Source: Hygrocybe punicea
Lineage: Eukaryota; Basidiomycota; Agaricomycetes; Agaricales; Hygrophoraceae
Length of the DNA: 64,000 bases
Direction: 5' to 3'
NCBI GenBank assembly: GCA_963556145.1
Contig: OY744465.1
Location: forward strand, 1,302,001 to 1,366,000
Positions 22,086-33,980 of this stretch are shown piece by piece. A program made the translations under genes and the position numbers. The first letter of the stretch is position 1, and each line of letters begins with the position of its first letter. The notes beneath the pieces are model-generated. The model was not told the DNA's origin. It searched no databases and saw nothing but the letters and a program-made list of their open reading frames with translations.

Positions 22086-25000
22086 ATGACCCTGCCCGAT
22101 GCTGGCTTGAGATCACCCCAAACTTATCATGGCCCTTCCAGAGGATCTGCGTTGGGTGGAAATCGTAACCGGAATATTATCAACAACAATGAAAATGTCA
22201 CGATTGTTGTTGATGGTGGCACTTCAGGTATGCCTCGTGAGTGCTGGCGTTGCTCTCGTTCTGTATCCTCATTCCAGTCATCTATCAGGCGCGTCAACTA
22301 CCTCAAGCCCACACACCATCGAGAGGTGTGGCGGACGCCGCAATGAAAATGCAGCAGAGAAATATGCTCGTATCCTGCTCACAACACGGAATGGATACCC
22401 ACTATGGAGCCCAGGACCATCGAACATTCCTTTAGCGTACGAATCTGAAGGTATTCGTATCGGTGACGTTGGCATCGTCGATGAGGATGGCCTCTTTGAT
22501 TTCTCCTTCAATATATGTCTACCCGCCGGTCACCCTATCAACTTAAGCTCGCGTCTACCATCTTCGTTCGTACCCTTCACCTATGCGTCGAGTGATGTTA
22601 GGCGCAGGGATGACATCTTCCAACCCGGCGCAGTCATTGGGAGTGAATCAGTTCGAGAGAGGTTGATCTACTCAGAAACAGGACACGAAGGGTATTTGAA
22701 CAGCTGTTCTAGCAAGTTGCATCGATCCTGACGCATGACTACAGCCGCACTCGCCGTCTCTGCCAGTTTCAGTTTGATTGCTCAACTCCAGAGGGTGCTG
22801 TCCTTGTATTGCCCAATGGTGCCTTGCGGGTGAATCTTTGCCCTAACTTTCGCCATCATCTCCAAGCATACGCTCGCCAACACGCCCCGAGTTGGTTCAA
22901 GTATGTTTATGGCACTTCTGATCTAGATGTCGACATCACGTCCCTCTATCTTATCACTGGATATGATAAATGCGACAACTGGTGTCTAGCGTCATACTCG
23001 AATATCCCGACTGAGGTAGGCGTCTCTCTGTCATTCACCCCGACCACAATCAATACCTGCGATACTGTTCTGTATATACCCGAGTCCTCTGGAGCCATCG
23101 GCAAGCGAACATTCTCCCCCCGAGGTCAGAGTCTTGTGAACCAAAGCATCTTCATTCGTGGATACCAGATAAGACTGCGCAAGACGCTCCATGAGAGGTT
23201 ACTCCGGGGCTCTATTAAGGTATCAGATGTCGTTCCTCAAAACACCGAAGGTTCCACGACAACTGGAGGTGTACCCGGAGGGGCTACACCAAATCGATTT
23301 TTCTCGTCGGTAATAGGTATGGGTGGAAATATCAGTGGCAACGTTTCAGACCGACATCAAGATCAAGATGTGAACGTTCTTGATACTGATGCCATTAAAG
23401 TTGAAAGCTTCCCTGGTGGTCCTGAGGTGAATTGCTTCTTTAACAATTATTCTCTTTGCTTACACGATCTCTGTCAGCTGCATCACCCATCAGATATCAT
23501 CAATTTATACTCGTTGAGTGCAGTTCGTTCCTCCATGTTCATCTGTTGTTCATGGGCTGAGATACACTGCCGAAAGTGCCCGAACGCCTCGATCGCGATG
23601 ACACACGATGATCAGTGGTGTAGTGTCATTGAAGAGGTTGTGTATTTAGTCATATATTCGAGTGGCTATCACTAACAGTATGACTGCACCACAGAGCGAC
23701 ACCGCAATCCCTGATGGCCCTGAGCTTTGGCAACGAATCTTGGCAAAATATTTTCCGATACAAGAGAGCGGTGAGATTCTACGCCTTCTGTTTGCCTTGC
23801 AGATAATCAACAACATCAGGTTGTGTGACCCTCATTCAAAAACAGGAGGTCGTTGTCGAGGAATCGGCGTCGGTCCTTGACAGTCAACAGGACATTATAC
23901 ATCTTGGCTACAGGTCCCCTGATCCAATCAGCGGTCACAACACAGTGACCGACAAACCCGGAAATCTGAATAAGGTATGTCAGTCACAATTTCATTGTTC
24001 GTGGTTCTAATGAATAACTCTTGTCTGAAGATGGCTTCCGGCGAGACTATGCTGCCAATGTCTAGCGGTAGGCATCCTTCTTTTCTGTATTCTAAAAACC
24101 TTACGTATGGGGTGATGGCTTGCATCCTCGCTAGGTAGCGTGTCGTTTCGCACAGGAATAACTGACCCCATACCCAGATATGTTGGTGGCGGGGGCTCGC
24201 ACGTTCTGGGGGACTTTGGTGTCTCCAGTTCCGTGCCCAGGTCTTCGTCGTCTTCTCTGATCTGTCGCTGTGGCGCTGAGTCAATTCGTGTATGTGTGCA
24301 TTCGAAACAACGCCATGGTGATGCTGTGTTGACTTTTTCTAGATTCTGGACGGCCAAATCAAGTTGATCAGCCCCGACCATATTGCTGTTGGGGGATTTG
24401 CTGATATCTTTCTCGGGGAATTAACGGAGCCATCGGGAAAGGACATCACCGTGCGCCTTCGCATCGATTACACTCTTCTATCAATCGGCTCACTATTCTG
24501 CAACAGGTAGCTCTGAAGGTACTTCGGTCGTATGACAGAGATCCCATGAAAACGATGAGGGTATGCCATCTATCCTCTACTACTGGCCCTGTTCACCAAG
24601 AATATTTCGATAGCGGATTAACCGGGAATCGAGTGTGTGGATGAGATTGGAGCATCCCAATATCTTGCCTTTCTATGGCATGTGTTCTGGACTTTTGCGA
24701 ACCCCTGCGCTTGTGTCACCTTATTGTGAAAATGGCACGGTATTGCAATATCTATGGACTAGAAGTGATGTAAACAGGATGGCGATTGTGAGTGCTGTTT
24801 CTGATCGAGGACCGATAGGATGTGGATCTACAACTGTACAAGGTATCGGACATCGCAGAAGGCCTTTCATATCTTCACACACAGGATGTGATTCATGGTG
24901 ATATCAAACCTGTGACCCAGATCTCCCTCACCACGTGCAGATCAGCACACGCTTACTGATTTTTTTGAAGGACAATATTCTCGTTGATTTAGAAGGCCAC

Positions 25001-25528
25001 GCACAGATCTGTGATTTTGGTGGGTCAAAGATTGCAGGATACTCTGGGTACAGCACCGGATTGGCTGGGACCGTGCGATATATGGCGCCGGAATTATTGT
25101 TTGATTATGAGGATGACGGAGTGGTCACGACTGGCTGTCTGTCGAAGGAATCAGACGTGTACTCCTTCGCGATGGTCACACTTGAGGTATGACAGTTCTC
25201 CTGTCTCTCTAGGTTCACATCTGGCACACATTCGCATGCCAGATATTGTTCTTCATCTTCATCCTCCATGTGTCCACATCTCGCTCAACATCATGATAAT
25301 CTTTCAAAGGTTCTGACAAATCAGAAACCCTTATTCTATATCCCTGATTTCCGAGTCCCCGTTGCTGTTCTTGGGGGGGCACGACCATTTCTGGCAAGAT
25401 ATACTGCACCGGGTTTTCCGGACAACATGTGGCTTCTGTTGGAAGGCTGTTGGAAACAGGATCCAAACGAAAGACCAAGCATGTCGGTAGTCAAGACCGC
25501 ATGCTCCTCAATCTACCACAAAATGTAG
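22086..25528 (+). CDS. Serine/threonine kinase with mushroom-specific N-terminal domain
   Basis: Multi-exon gene. Exons 22086-22227, 22289-22691 and 22745-~23426 are well supported; later ones are approximate. The start is the ATG at 22086, whose exon (GGNRNRNIINNNENVTI) splices in frame to NENAAEKYARILLTTRNGYP. The N-terminal domain (GYPLWSPGPSNIPLAY, GIRIGDVGIVDEDG, LYLITGYDKCDNWCLASY, SIFIRGYQIRLR) is one I associate with agaric kinases and NLR-type proteins; function unknown. The kinase part has the glycine-loop-like GGFADIFLGEL, the VAIK-type lysine in VALKVLR after an intron, HGDIKPDNILVD (split by an intron), DFG in CDFGGSKI, APE in MAPELL, and a terminal WKQDPNERPSM. It looks catalytically competent and TKL-like. 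Region 23.43-24.35 kb has uncertain splicing. Confidence 0.75.
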
Positions 25529-26374
25529 TTTTGCTTGAAGATTACGCATGCATGGCAGAATGTCCTTATGTATAGTTTCTTACATCACAAGTTGTCCCCT
25601 GACATCTCTGCTTGCTGCCAGGGTGAATCACTCGTGATTATGGGCACTGGCTAGTGTTGTTATGGCTTGGCTCAGCTTAGTGTTGCCTCAGCTAGCTTTG
25701 GCTAAGATTGGTTTCATACTAATGCAGCTCAGCTTGGCTCCTGCTCTTGAGCATGAGCTATTCCCAGGCTGTTTTTCCATGGCTCTCATCAGGAAAAATG
25801 GTCAATACTCAATCCATCTTAGTCATGTTTTTTTCACAAGTTTACATTTGGCTAATCACATGGCCATGTCTCTACTGTCATAGTGTTGGGGAAGTTTGGC
25901 CTCAGACTGATCCAAACCCAGTTTAGACCAAACTGAAACCACCGATTTCAGTTTTGGTTTGGGAAATTTTGACTGAGACTGAACTGTTTGGTCTCTGGTT
26001 TGGGGATTTGGCTGTGGGCCAAAACAGTTTCAAACTGATGGTCAGTCGGCCACTGAGCTGACTTCCAAACTCACTTGCAACCACCAACAACATCATCTCC
26101 AACATATGCCAAACAAGGATGATGGAGCACCTGAGGATGACAAAACTGGCGGCAGGGAGTACTCTGCCACCCATGTATGTTTTATTTTATTTTATTTTAT
26201 TTTATTTTTTATTTGACACTAACTAACACTTAAGTTACCGGTCAGCGGCAGGACACCACCACCACCACCACCACCACCACTACACCCAAATAAAAACTGG
26301 AAAGGCAGAATACACATGTTCAATGCATGTGTTTTGCTAGGACAGGGCTGTGCAGCCCACCCAGTCCCCAATCC

Positions 26375-26429
26375 CACCTTGTAATGAGGCCAGCCACATT
26401 GATTGATGTGTGCAACACTCTTGTGAGGT
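26375..26429. repeat. Palindromic module, copy 3 (diverged)
   Basis: CACCTTGT...CCACATTGATTGATGTG...CTTGTGAGGT; core degraded to ATTGATTGAT. Confidence 0.55.
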
Positions 26430-27652
26430 CAGATGGGAGTGAGGGCCCCCAGCGCACCGCAGTTTGTGGTCTAGACCATGTTTGGACTGAAATTGAACTG
26501 ATGTAAATGGTTTATATCGGTTTCGGTGTGATGCATGGGAAGTGTTTAGACGAATCCACACCAAGGGTTTCCAGAGTGCATTGTTGATTTGAAAATTACC
26601 TTGTTGTCCTTTGGGATCAAGAATTTTGCTCTTCTATAACTCTGGGTTGTGGTGTGAATCTTATCAAAAGTTAGCTTTGAAGGAGACAACAAATACTTGA
26701 CAAAGAAATAAGTCAGATGTATGACTTATGGAGGATGAATGAACAGTGTGGTATTCCCTACACAAGGTAAAGACTTTGAGTGATGTGCAAGAGTATGAGC
26801 AGTTGATAACTCAAGCAAGTAGTGTTGGGGAAGTTCTCAGACCAACCCAAACCCAGTTTAGACCGAACCAAAACCACCAGTTTCGGTTTCAGTTTGGGAA
26901 GTTCTAGCCAAGACCGAACCATTTGGTCTCGGTTTGGGAGATTTGGCCACAGGCTGAAACAGTTTCAAACTCAGTTTGAACCACAAACCGACAGTCCCAA
27001 GTTGGATACTTCACTGACTTCAAAAGTGACCCAAAGTCACCAACCCCCACCAATAACACCCCTGATGTACACCAAACGAGGACAATGGAGCACCCAAGGT
27101 CGACAAAATGGGTGGTGGGGTACTCCCTGCTGCCCGCGTATGTTTTTTATTTATATTTATTTGAACTTAACTAATGCATTAACAAATTACAGGTTGACGC
27201 ACCACCACCACCACCACCACGATGGTCATGACAGCGACTGCCACCATGATGGCAACGACCACAACAGCAGCCATCAATGCCTCCAACACACGCATATGCA
27301 AACAAAGGTGAACGGGGTGGATTGGGGCAGAACAAGCAGTGGGGGGTGGTGCATCCACCCCCACTGCTTCATGGTATGTTTTTTCATCAAATTTTTCATC
27401 AAATTTATTCTCATAATACAGAAAGTGACACCACACCACCACAATCACCACCACTGCCACACTGTCGTCACCATCACCACCACCCTCACCACTATGCAAC
27501 CACCGAAAAGGGTTCAACCTGCCCATCGTCACATGTATGATGCGTCGGGACACCACCACCACCACCACCTGGATGCAACCAAGGTGGAATGCACGCATAC
27601 AATGTGTGCATTTCGCCAGGACTGGGCCTTGCAGCCCCCTGCTCCCCAATCC

Positions 27653-27798
27653 CACCTCACGATGAGGCCAGCCACGTCAATTGATGTGTGCAGCTCTCTT
27701 GCAAGGTCAGAAATGGAGCAGGGCAACTCACCTGCCCCCCAATCCCACCTCGCGAAGACACCGGCTATGTCAACTGACGTGCATGGCTCTCACGAGGT
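27653..27798. repeat. Palindromic modules, copies 4 and 5 in tandem
   Basis: 27653-27707 (CACCTCAC...CGTCAATTGATG...GCAAGGT) and 27746-27798 (CACCTCGCG...TGTCAACTGACG...CACGAGGT), each preceded by CAATCC. Confidence 0.65.
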
Positions 27799-28009
27799 GA
27801 ATATGCAACAGTCTTGGTTTACAGCTGATTACATAATAGCTGTCGTAAATTCGAAGTCTGCCTCTATAACACACCTCTACTTTGTGCGAGCAATATCTCA
27901 GTGAGTACTGAACCAAATTGCTCAAAATTTGTTGTATATTACTCACCTACACAATATCTAGGTCCCTGTGTAATAAAATCCACAAAAAAACTGCTCAATG
28001 AAATTCTGG

Positions 28010-29893
28010 TTTTCCAGGCCCTCAGCCAACGTTGGTGAGCCATTGCTCACGATCAGCTGATGCTATACATTTTCTGAAACAATATACAGTGTCTAAGTGA
28101 TGTAGTGGAGGGCCCAAACTCATCAACTCCCTGAAGAACCTTTGCAAACGCCATCAAAACTTCGAGCACCAGACAACCCTGTGTGATTTGTTACTCACAA
28201 TTGAGGCTCATCGAACCTATTTACACATTTTCTACAGTGTCTCAACTACATAATGGAGGGCCCATAACATGTAGAAGCCGATCAGCTGTCTATTTCCTGG
28301 CTCCAGCCTCATATGTATCATCACCCTCACCCCATCTCTATTCATGACACTGATAAAGCACTTATTTACATCATGTTCTGAATCAATTTGTCCTCCTTTG
28401 TCAGGCTTTTGATGGGCACCTTGTGATTAGAACTATCATGCTGTGCTAACAATTTACAATAACTGTTAGTCAGCACTAGTCAGCCTCAATCATCTTCACA
28501 ACATTGGCAATTTATCTCATCTCAGGCCAGTGCTCAGATGCCTTCATTTCTCTCACATTTATGGACTAAAGCAGTTAGCACTCCAACTGTAGTCTCCCTC
28601 CAATTACCCTCATCATCTCAGACAGTCACGTCATCGATGCCTATCGCATGCCACCTCTCGCATGCCACCTCTCGCAGCTCAGCTCGCCAAGCACATGGTC
28701 CACATTTGGTGAATGTTTCTGAAAAGAATCAGGCTCCAAAACAAAATTCGTCTGTGTTTTGGAGCCTGAGAGCCAGAGGTGTGGTGCACCCACTCTCTGG
28801 CTCTCAGGTACATGTCTAGTTTCTCATTCATTTTCCACTCTCACATCTAGCAGTCCTTTCACAGTTTTCACATGCAATACCATACCAACCAGTCCCACAT
28901 ACGCTGCAACCCTACATGCACCACACTGTCACCAAACACTCACCACACACTGCTTGACCTCACGGACACGCACTGTTGCATCAATTGACATTTGCGTGCA
29001 TGGCGTGAGGTCCTAGGATGCCATGGACACATTGACAATCTCACCGGCTTGGCCCATCTCATCTTGACAGTCGATACAGTAGTCTGGTGCCAAGACACGT
29101 CGGTTCTGTGATCAAGGTCATGTCCTAGGCCTCTATCACCTCATGTGAGCACACCACTATGTCAATAGATGTTGGCACTGTCAATGCGAGGTCTAGATAA
29201 GGCCACAGGGCCCACCAATTTCCTCGTTTATCACCCCCAGTTTGTTTGGCAGCCGCCGACTCGTTTAGCATGCCGCTGGGCCCATTTGCGTGCTGTTGCA
29301 CCTGTTTACCCACTGCCTGACTTGTCTATCCATCCCTGGACCATCCCCTGATCTGTATCCATGGCTCAGGTCTGGATAGGCACAGATATGGACACAGATA
29401 CCATGATCCGAGTTGTACTCACTGCTTTTTTTTGGTTTTCACAGCTGGAGCCACTCTGCCAGTGAATAGTGTAATGAAAGAACATTGAAACTCATGATAA
29501 AAGCACAGAATGTATGTAGAGTATAGATATGCATGACAAAATTTAGTTAATTCTACAGCAAAAACATTCTGGTAAGGGTGACGACACATATGAGGCCGGA
29601 GTAAGAAAATAGACAGCTGATCAGCTCCTACATGTCATGGGCCCTCTGTTGCATGGTTTAGACACTGTAGAAAATGTGTTAATGAGTTTGACAAGCCTTG
29701 ATCGTGAGTAATGACTCACAGAGGGTAATTGGGTGCTCAAAATTTCGACAGCATTTGAAGCAGTTCTTTGGGGTTGTGACAAGTTTGGGCCCTCAACTGC
29801 GTTCGCATAGACACTGTAGATTGCTTCAGAACATGTATAACATGAGGCAATTGCGAGTTATGGCTCACCAATGTTGGCTCAGTGAGGCACCAG
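28010..29893. mobile_element. ~1.9-kb element with ~300-bp inverted repeats
   Basis: Arms 28010-28330 and 29585-29893 are inverted copies at roughly 80%: both contain AGCCAA(C/A)(G/A)TTGGTGAGCC, ACAGTGTCTA, GAGGGCCCA, ACACATTTTCTACAGTGTCT and GATCAGCTGTCTATTT. The interior (28.33-29.58 kb) has no gene and contains palindromic modules at 28956-29012 and 29138-29192. The right arm runs into the recombinase-like gene. Outer ends and duplication unresolved. Confidence 0.6.
28956..29192. repeat. Palindromic modules, copies 6 and 7
   Basis: 28956-29012 (GACCTCACGG...GCATCAATTGAC...GGCGTGAGGTC) and 29138-29192 (CACCTCATG...TGTCAATAGATG...TGCGAGGT). Confidence 0.6.
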
Positions 29894-30813
29894 AGAGAGC
29901 AGCACTTGAGCTCCTCCAGGGTGTACACATCTGCAAGGGAGCGACAGGGAGGGTGAGAATGGGTGCAAATGGCAAGAGCACCAGCTTACCGGAAGAACTG
30001 CCTGTGGCCTTCAGCGCCTGCGAGTTCTCAATCCACTTTGGCTTGTTGTGCTTCGAGCAGGCTTCAAGGGTGTGGATGCGGTTGTCATTGCGGAGGGATA
30101 CCTGTGCCTCGGGGGTGTGCATATAGAGGTGGTGGTTCTGGAACCACCAGTATTCCAGTGCCAAGATCACTTGCACGATGTGAGACTTGCCCACAGACGA
30201 CCCAGCAATGGCCTCAGAGCTGCTGCCACGCTTTCGCTTGGGGAGAAAGGCCATCAGCCAGGCACGGTGGGGAGAGAAGGAACAAGGGGTAGTGACTAAC
30301 CTTTTCACGTGCCATCTCATGCTCGAGGAACATGACAACCTTCACTGGCGTGACCGGGAAGGCAGGTATTGCCATGTTGCAGCTGCCATCAGTGCTCAGG
30401 CCATGCTGGTACTGGCACCACCACTTCTCATAGTTTTTGAGGTGACGTTGATACATCTTCAAGGTCTGCTTGTCAGCCTGGACAAGCCTTGCCTGGTTTT
30501 GCCAGACCACGTGGGACTCCACCTCCAGTTGGACAAGAGCGACCTGCATCCCAGCAGAAACAGTCGAGGGGTGTCCTGGGTGCATGCCAAAAGGCTCGAG
30601 AGGGGTTCAGCCCTCATTGACACATTCTGCAGCCTCACCAGGATGGGGAGGGGCCACAATGGAGGGCTCTGGGGAGGTTCGGACCCTGCTGGCAGCCTCT
30701 ACTGCCCCTCCTGGAGAAAAATAAATAAATCGTGACATACTGTCGGCACCACCCTCGCATTGGGAGGCAAGGCAACAGTGCTTGCTGATGGGGGCAACAT
30801 CGGACTCAGACAT
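29735..30813 (-). pseudogene. Tyrosine-recombinase (Crypton/Ndc10-like) gene, C-terminally truncated
   Basis: Minus-strand frames beginning MSESDVAPISK at 30813. They include KMYQRHLKNYEKWW, IPAFPVTPVKVVMFLEHEM, KRKRGSSSEAIAGSSVGKSH, QVILALEYWW, RIHTLEACSKHNKPK and LKCCSLWCLTEP. This order resembles the N-terminal DNA-binding part of mushroom Crypton-like recombinases. A frame break near 30590-30610 may be an intron. The catalytic recombinase domain is absent: downstream of LKCC the frame enters the inverted-repeat arm (29585-29893). Likely truncated by that rearrangement. Confidence 0.5.
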
Positions 30814-30859
30814 GGTGACACGTTTTAGGGTGCTGGACAAGGAGGGGGCGGGCAGCATG

Positions 30860-32340
30860 CATCAGCCCAAGAAAGAAAAAAAAAAGGAAGTGAAAAAAAA
30901 CTCATGTTGAGAAGGGAGCGATGGAGCGCCCTGGATGGTTTTGAAGGTGGCCAAGCACGGAGGGCCTTGGGGCGAGGCACAGGCATGCATCAGCCCAAGA
31001 AACAACAAGACCAAAAAAAAAAAAAAACAAACTCATGTCGATGATGGAATGCTGAAGCGCTCTGGACAGTTTTGAACATTTCCAAGGACAGAGGGGCTTG
31101 GGGCATCGCTCGCGGCCATGCACAAGCTCAGGTGATGCGACGTGAGGGAGGGGAGGGGAAGAAGGGCTGGGATGGTAAGGAACATGAGCAGGGGGAAAGG
31201 AGAGGGGAGCGAGGGAGAGAGGACTCGACACTCACCAGAAAACCTAGCCTAGCTTGAGATTAAGGGCACGGAGTGTGCTGGCGATGTGATAGCGTGAAGA
31301 GGGGAGGAGGGGGGTGCTGATATTGAGCTTGTCCAGAAGGGAGGGGGTTTTGCAACCAGAAGGAGGAGGCGAGGGGGAGGCGAATGGGGGAGGTATTATG
31401 AGGACTTGTAAGGTAACAGGAGGGAGGGGAGCAAGCCTGGGCAGCGGCGCTCGCGACACAAACGAGGTGGTGATGGTGATGGGGGAGAGAGAAGAGGGCC
31501 TTGGCCGAAAAGGAAACACTAGTGGAGATCAAGATCGCACAATCATGGCCAAACAAAGCCCGATTAGGCAACCCACCTGGCAACGGCCATGTATTGGGGT
31601 GGTGACGCTTCTTTCGTCAGCCAAAGGTCACCGCCGAGGTGCCCAGGCCCAGCCGGTACCCCAGGGTATACCTTATGTATAATCTGAACAATAGTAGACC
31701 AGCAAAAAGCCACGGCCCCGCGGCTTGGCTCCGGCACTCGGCTTTTTTTGGATCTCAAAGCCCCCCAGGCCGCCACTTTTGCCTGGCTTGGCCCAGCCTA
31801 TTTGGGCTCGGCTTGGCCAGGTCGGGCACATCAACTACCCTATTCTGGTATGAACATGTCATACATAGCACGACAGTGGTACATTACATGCTTGGAAAAG
31901 TATCTTAGTGGCAGAGCTTTCCACCAGTAAAATCCGGTAACAGGCCATGTATATGAGGGTCGCCTTTGGACAAAATAAAATAATCTCTCAAGATGAAAAA
32001 TGATTTCTTGGTTGTACCCTGTGCTTTACAACTGCACAATAGAAAAATTGAAATCAACTAATTATTTATTGATACAATGTCCACTTTGTCAACAGCACCC
32101 ACGTATTTCCCAAGGAAGTGTTACACTTCCCGCACATTGAACAAAACTTTCCGCACATTGAATAAAACTTTCCGCACATTGAATGAAACTGTCCATGTCC
32201 ACAATATATTTTTATGTTGGTTATCTGATCTTTCTTGGAACATTTCGTCTACTTTTCCAAGCAAACTTCCTAGTCCTGTGGGAATTTCCGCAAAACTTGG
32301 GAAACTTTCCTAGGCAAACTTCACACACATCAACTCCTTC
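30860..32340. repeat. Repeat-rich stretch without genes
   Basis: A ~125-bp tandem duplication at about 30850-31100 (ATGCATCAGCCCAAGAAA then AAACTCATGT). Purine-rich DNA at 31130-31520. A Gly/Pro-type GGCTTGGC-rich segment at 31700-31830 resembles 25660-25760. A 23-bp unit, TTTCCGCACATTGAATAAAA, is repeated three times at 32128-32192. No gene recognised. Confidence 0.55.
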
Positions 32341-33287
32341 AGCTCAATGTGCTGTTTCGTCCTTCTAATTGCCACTCAAGTCACTCTCTCTGCCCAAACT
32401 CTCTGCCCCAAAGTACGATCAGATGATTTTTGGGGTGCTGAATCAGCAGTGTGTGACAGCGATCCTCAGGCTGGCTTCCGAGTCTCGACTAGCAATATTA
32501 TTCATCAACTCAAATGCTCATCAGTCCCTGCTCTAATGACCAGCCGATATGACTGCTCACATTGTAGAGAGGGTGGAGAGTGCTGTGCTGCATTTGTACA
32601 AACTGCAGGCAATAACTCATTGGTCAGTCCAACGTCAATGCCATGTTATTCTTATTAGGGCGTTAATACGATACGAGGTTATTGTCATGATCAGAGCATT
32701 GGAATAGCACATTTATGCCTTTGTGGACACTTTGAAGATGTCCACTCTCTAAGTCCAAGCATTCCGATTTCTGTCCTCCCTCTGAAAGGCGGCTGTGTTG
32801 AAACTCAGTGCATAGGGTTTCAAACGGTGAGTTATTGGAAATCTGATATAACAACCATTGCAACTGCCCGCTACACCCTAGTCCAGTCAAGTAGTCACTC
32901 CAAGGACAATCTGTGCATGTGGACGGACATGGCTAGCGCACTGAAAGTAATGAATTTTGACATTGTATAATTGTAGTCGATGATGACCAGGATTATCTGA
33001 AGTGCAAATGTTTCCGAAACCAACCTACTGCAATCATTCACATGGGCACCTCTGCAACCGCCTACTGCCAATACATCTACCAATGGACGTCGTGTCTAGT
33101 GTTGCCGAAGTTCAGTTCGGTCCGGTTCCGAGCCTTTTTGGCGGAACCGCGAACTGAACTTCGGGTCCGGTTTGGCGCATGGCCAAACCTGGACCCGAAC
33201 GGCTTTGAACCGTCTCTTCGCGTTCGGTCTGGGTTCAGACGCGGTCTGAACCCCAGACCGAGGTTGGCTCACCCCTGAGCTCCGTTC

Positions 33288-33341
33288 TCCTCGCGAATGG
33301 CAGGCACGTATCAATTGATACGGCGCTACGCTTCGCGAGGA
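33288..33341. repeat. Palindromic module, copy 8
   Basis: CTCCTCGCGAA...CGTATCAATTGATACG...CTTCGCGAGGA, one of the best-paired copies; it borders the triplet array. Confidence 0.75.
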
Positions 33342-33369
33342 AGTTGGGCTACGGGGGAGCCGTCTGGTG

Positions 33370-33679
33370 CTGTTGCTGCTGCTGCTGCCGCTCCCACTGC
33401 TGGTGCTGCTGCTGCTGCTGCCGTCGCCGTCGCTGCTGCGCTCCTGCTGCTGCTGTTGCCGCTGCCGCTGCCGCTGTTGCTGCTGCTGCCAGCGTTGCTG
33501 CTGCTGCTGCTGCTGCTGTTGCCGCCGTTGCTGCTGCCGCTGTTGCTGCTGTTGCTCCTGCGCTCCTGCTGCTGCTGCTGCTGCTGTTGCCGCCGTTGCT
33601 GCTGCCGCCGTTGCTGCTGTTGCTCCTGCGCTCCTGCTGCTGCTGCCGCTGCCGGCGCTGCTGCTGCTGTCGTGGCCGT

Positions 33680-33710
<31 letters not shown>

Positions 33711-33729
33711 GTTGCCGTTGCCGTTGCCT

Positions 33730-33803
<74 letters not shown>

Positions 33804-33822
33804 GTTGCCGTTGCCTTTGCCT

Positions 33823-33874
<52 letters not shown>

Positions 33875-33980
33875 TGCTGTTGCTGCTGCGCTCCTGCTGT
33901 TGCTGCTGTTGCCGTTGCCGCTGCCACTGTTGCTGCTGCTGCCGACATTGCTGCTGCTGCTGCTGGGCGTCGTGGTTGTC
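33370..33980 (+). repeat. GCT / GTTGCC trinucleotide-hexanucleotide array
   Basis: About 610 bp of GCT interspersed with GTTGCC runs (longest about 33768-33798 for GCT and several 40-50 bp blocks of GTTGCC). Free of stops in many frames of both strands, giving artefactual poly-Gln, poly-Ala, poly-Leu and poly-Cys frames. Confidence 0.9.

Larger units (their letters stand above)
25529..27830. repeat. Two related hAT-like left ends and low-complexity interior
   Basis: TAGTGTTGGGGAAGTT occurs at about 25882 and 26820, each followed by ~150 bp of similar sequence (CAAACCCAGTTTAGAC, TTTCGGTTT, GACCGAACCATTTGGTCTC) and then CAC-rich tracts. This start matches the TIR of the hAT-like element at 33097. 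No right ends were found, so these are truncated or degenerate copies. The 360-codon frame at 26822-27904 is low-complexity (His/Thr) and not a gene. Includes (CAC)n at 26256-26281 and TTTTA repeats at 26179-26215. Confidence 0.55.

Noticed and set aside
26822..27904. 360-codon plus-strand frame
   Set aside because: His/Thr-rich low-complexity translation of CAC repeats crossing the boundary of two repeat elements.
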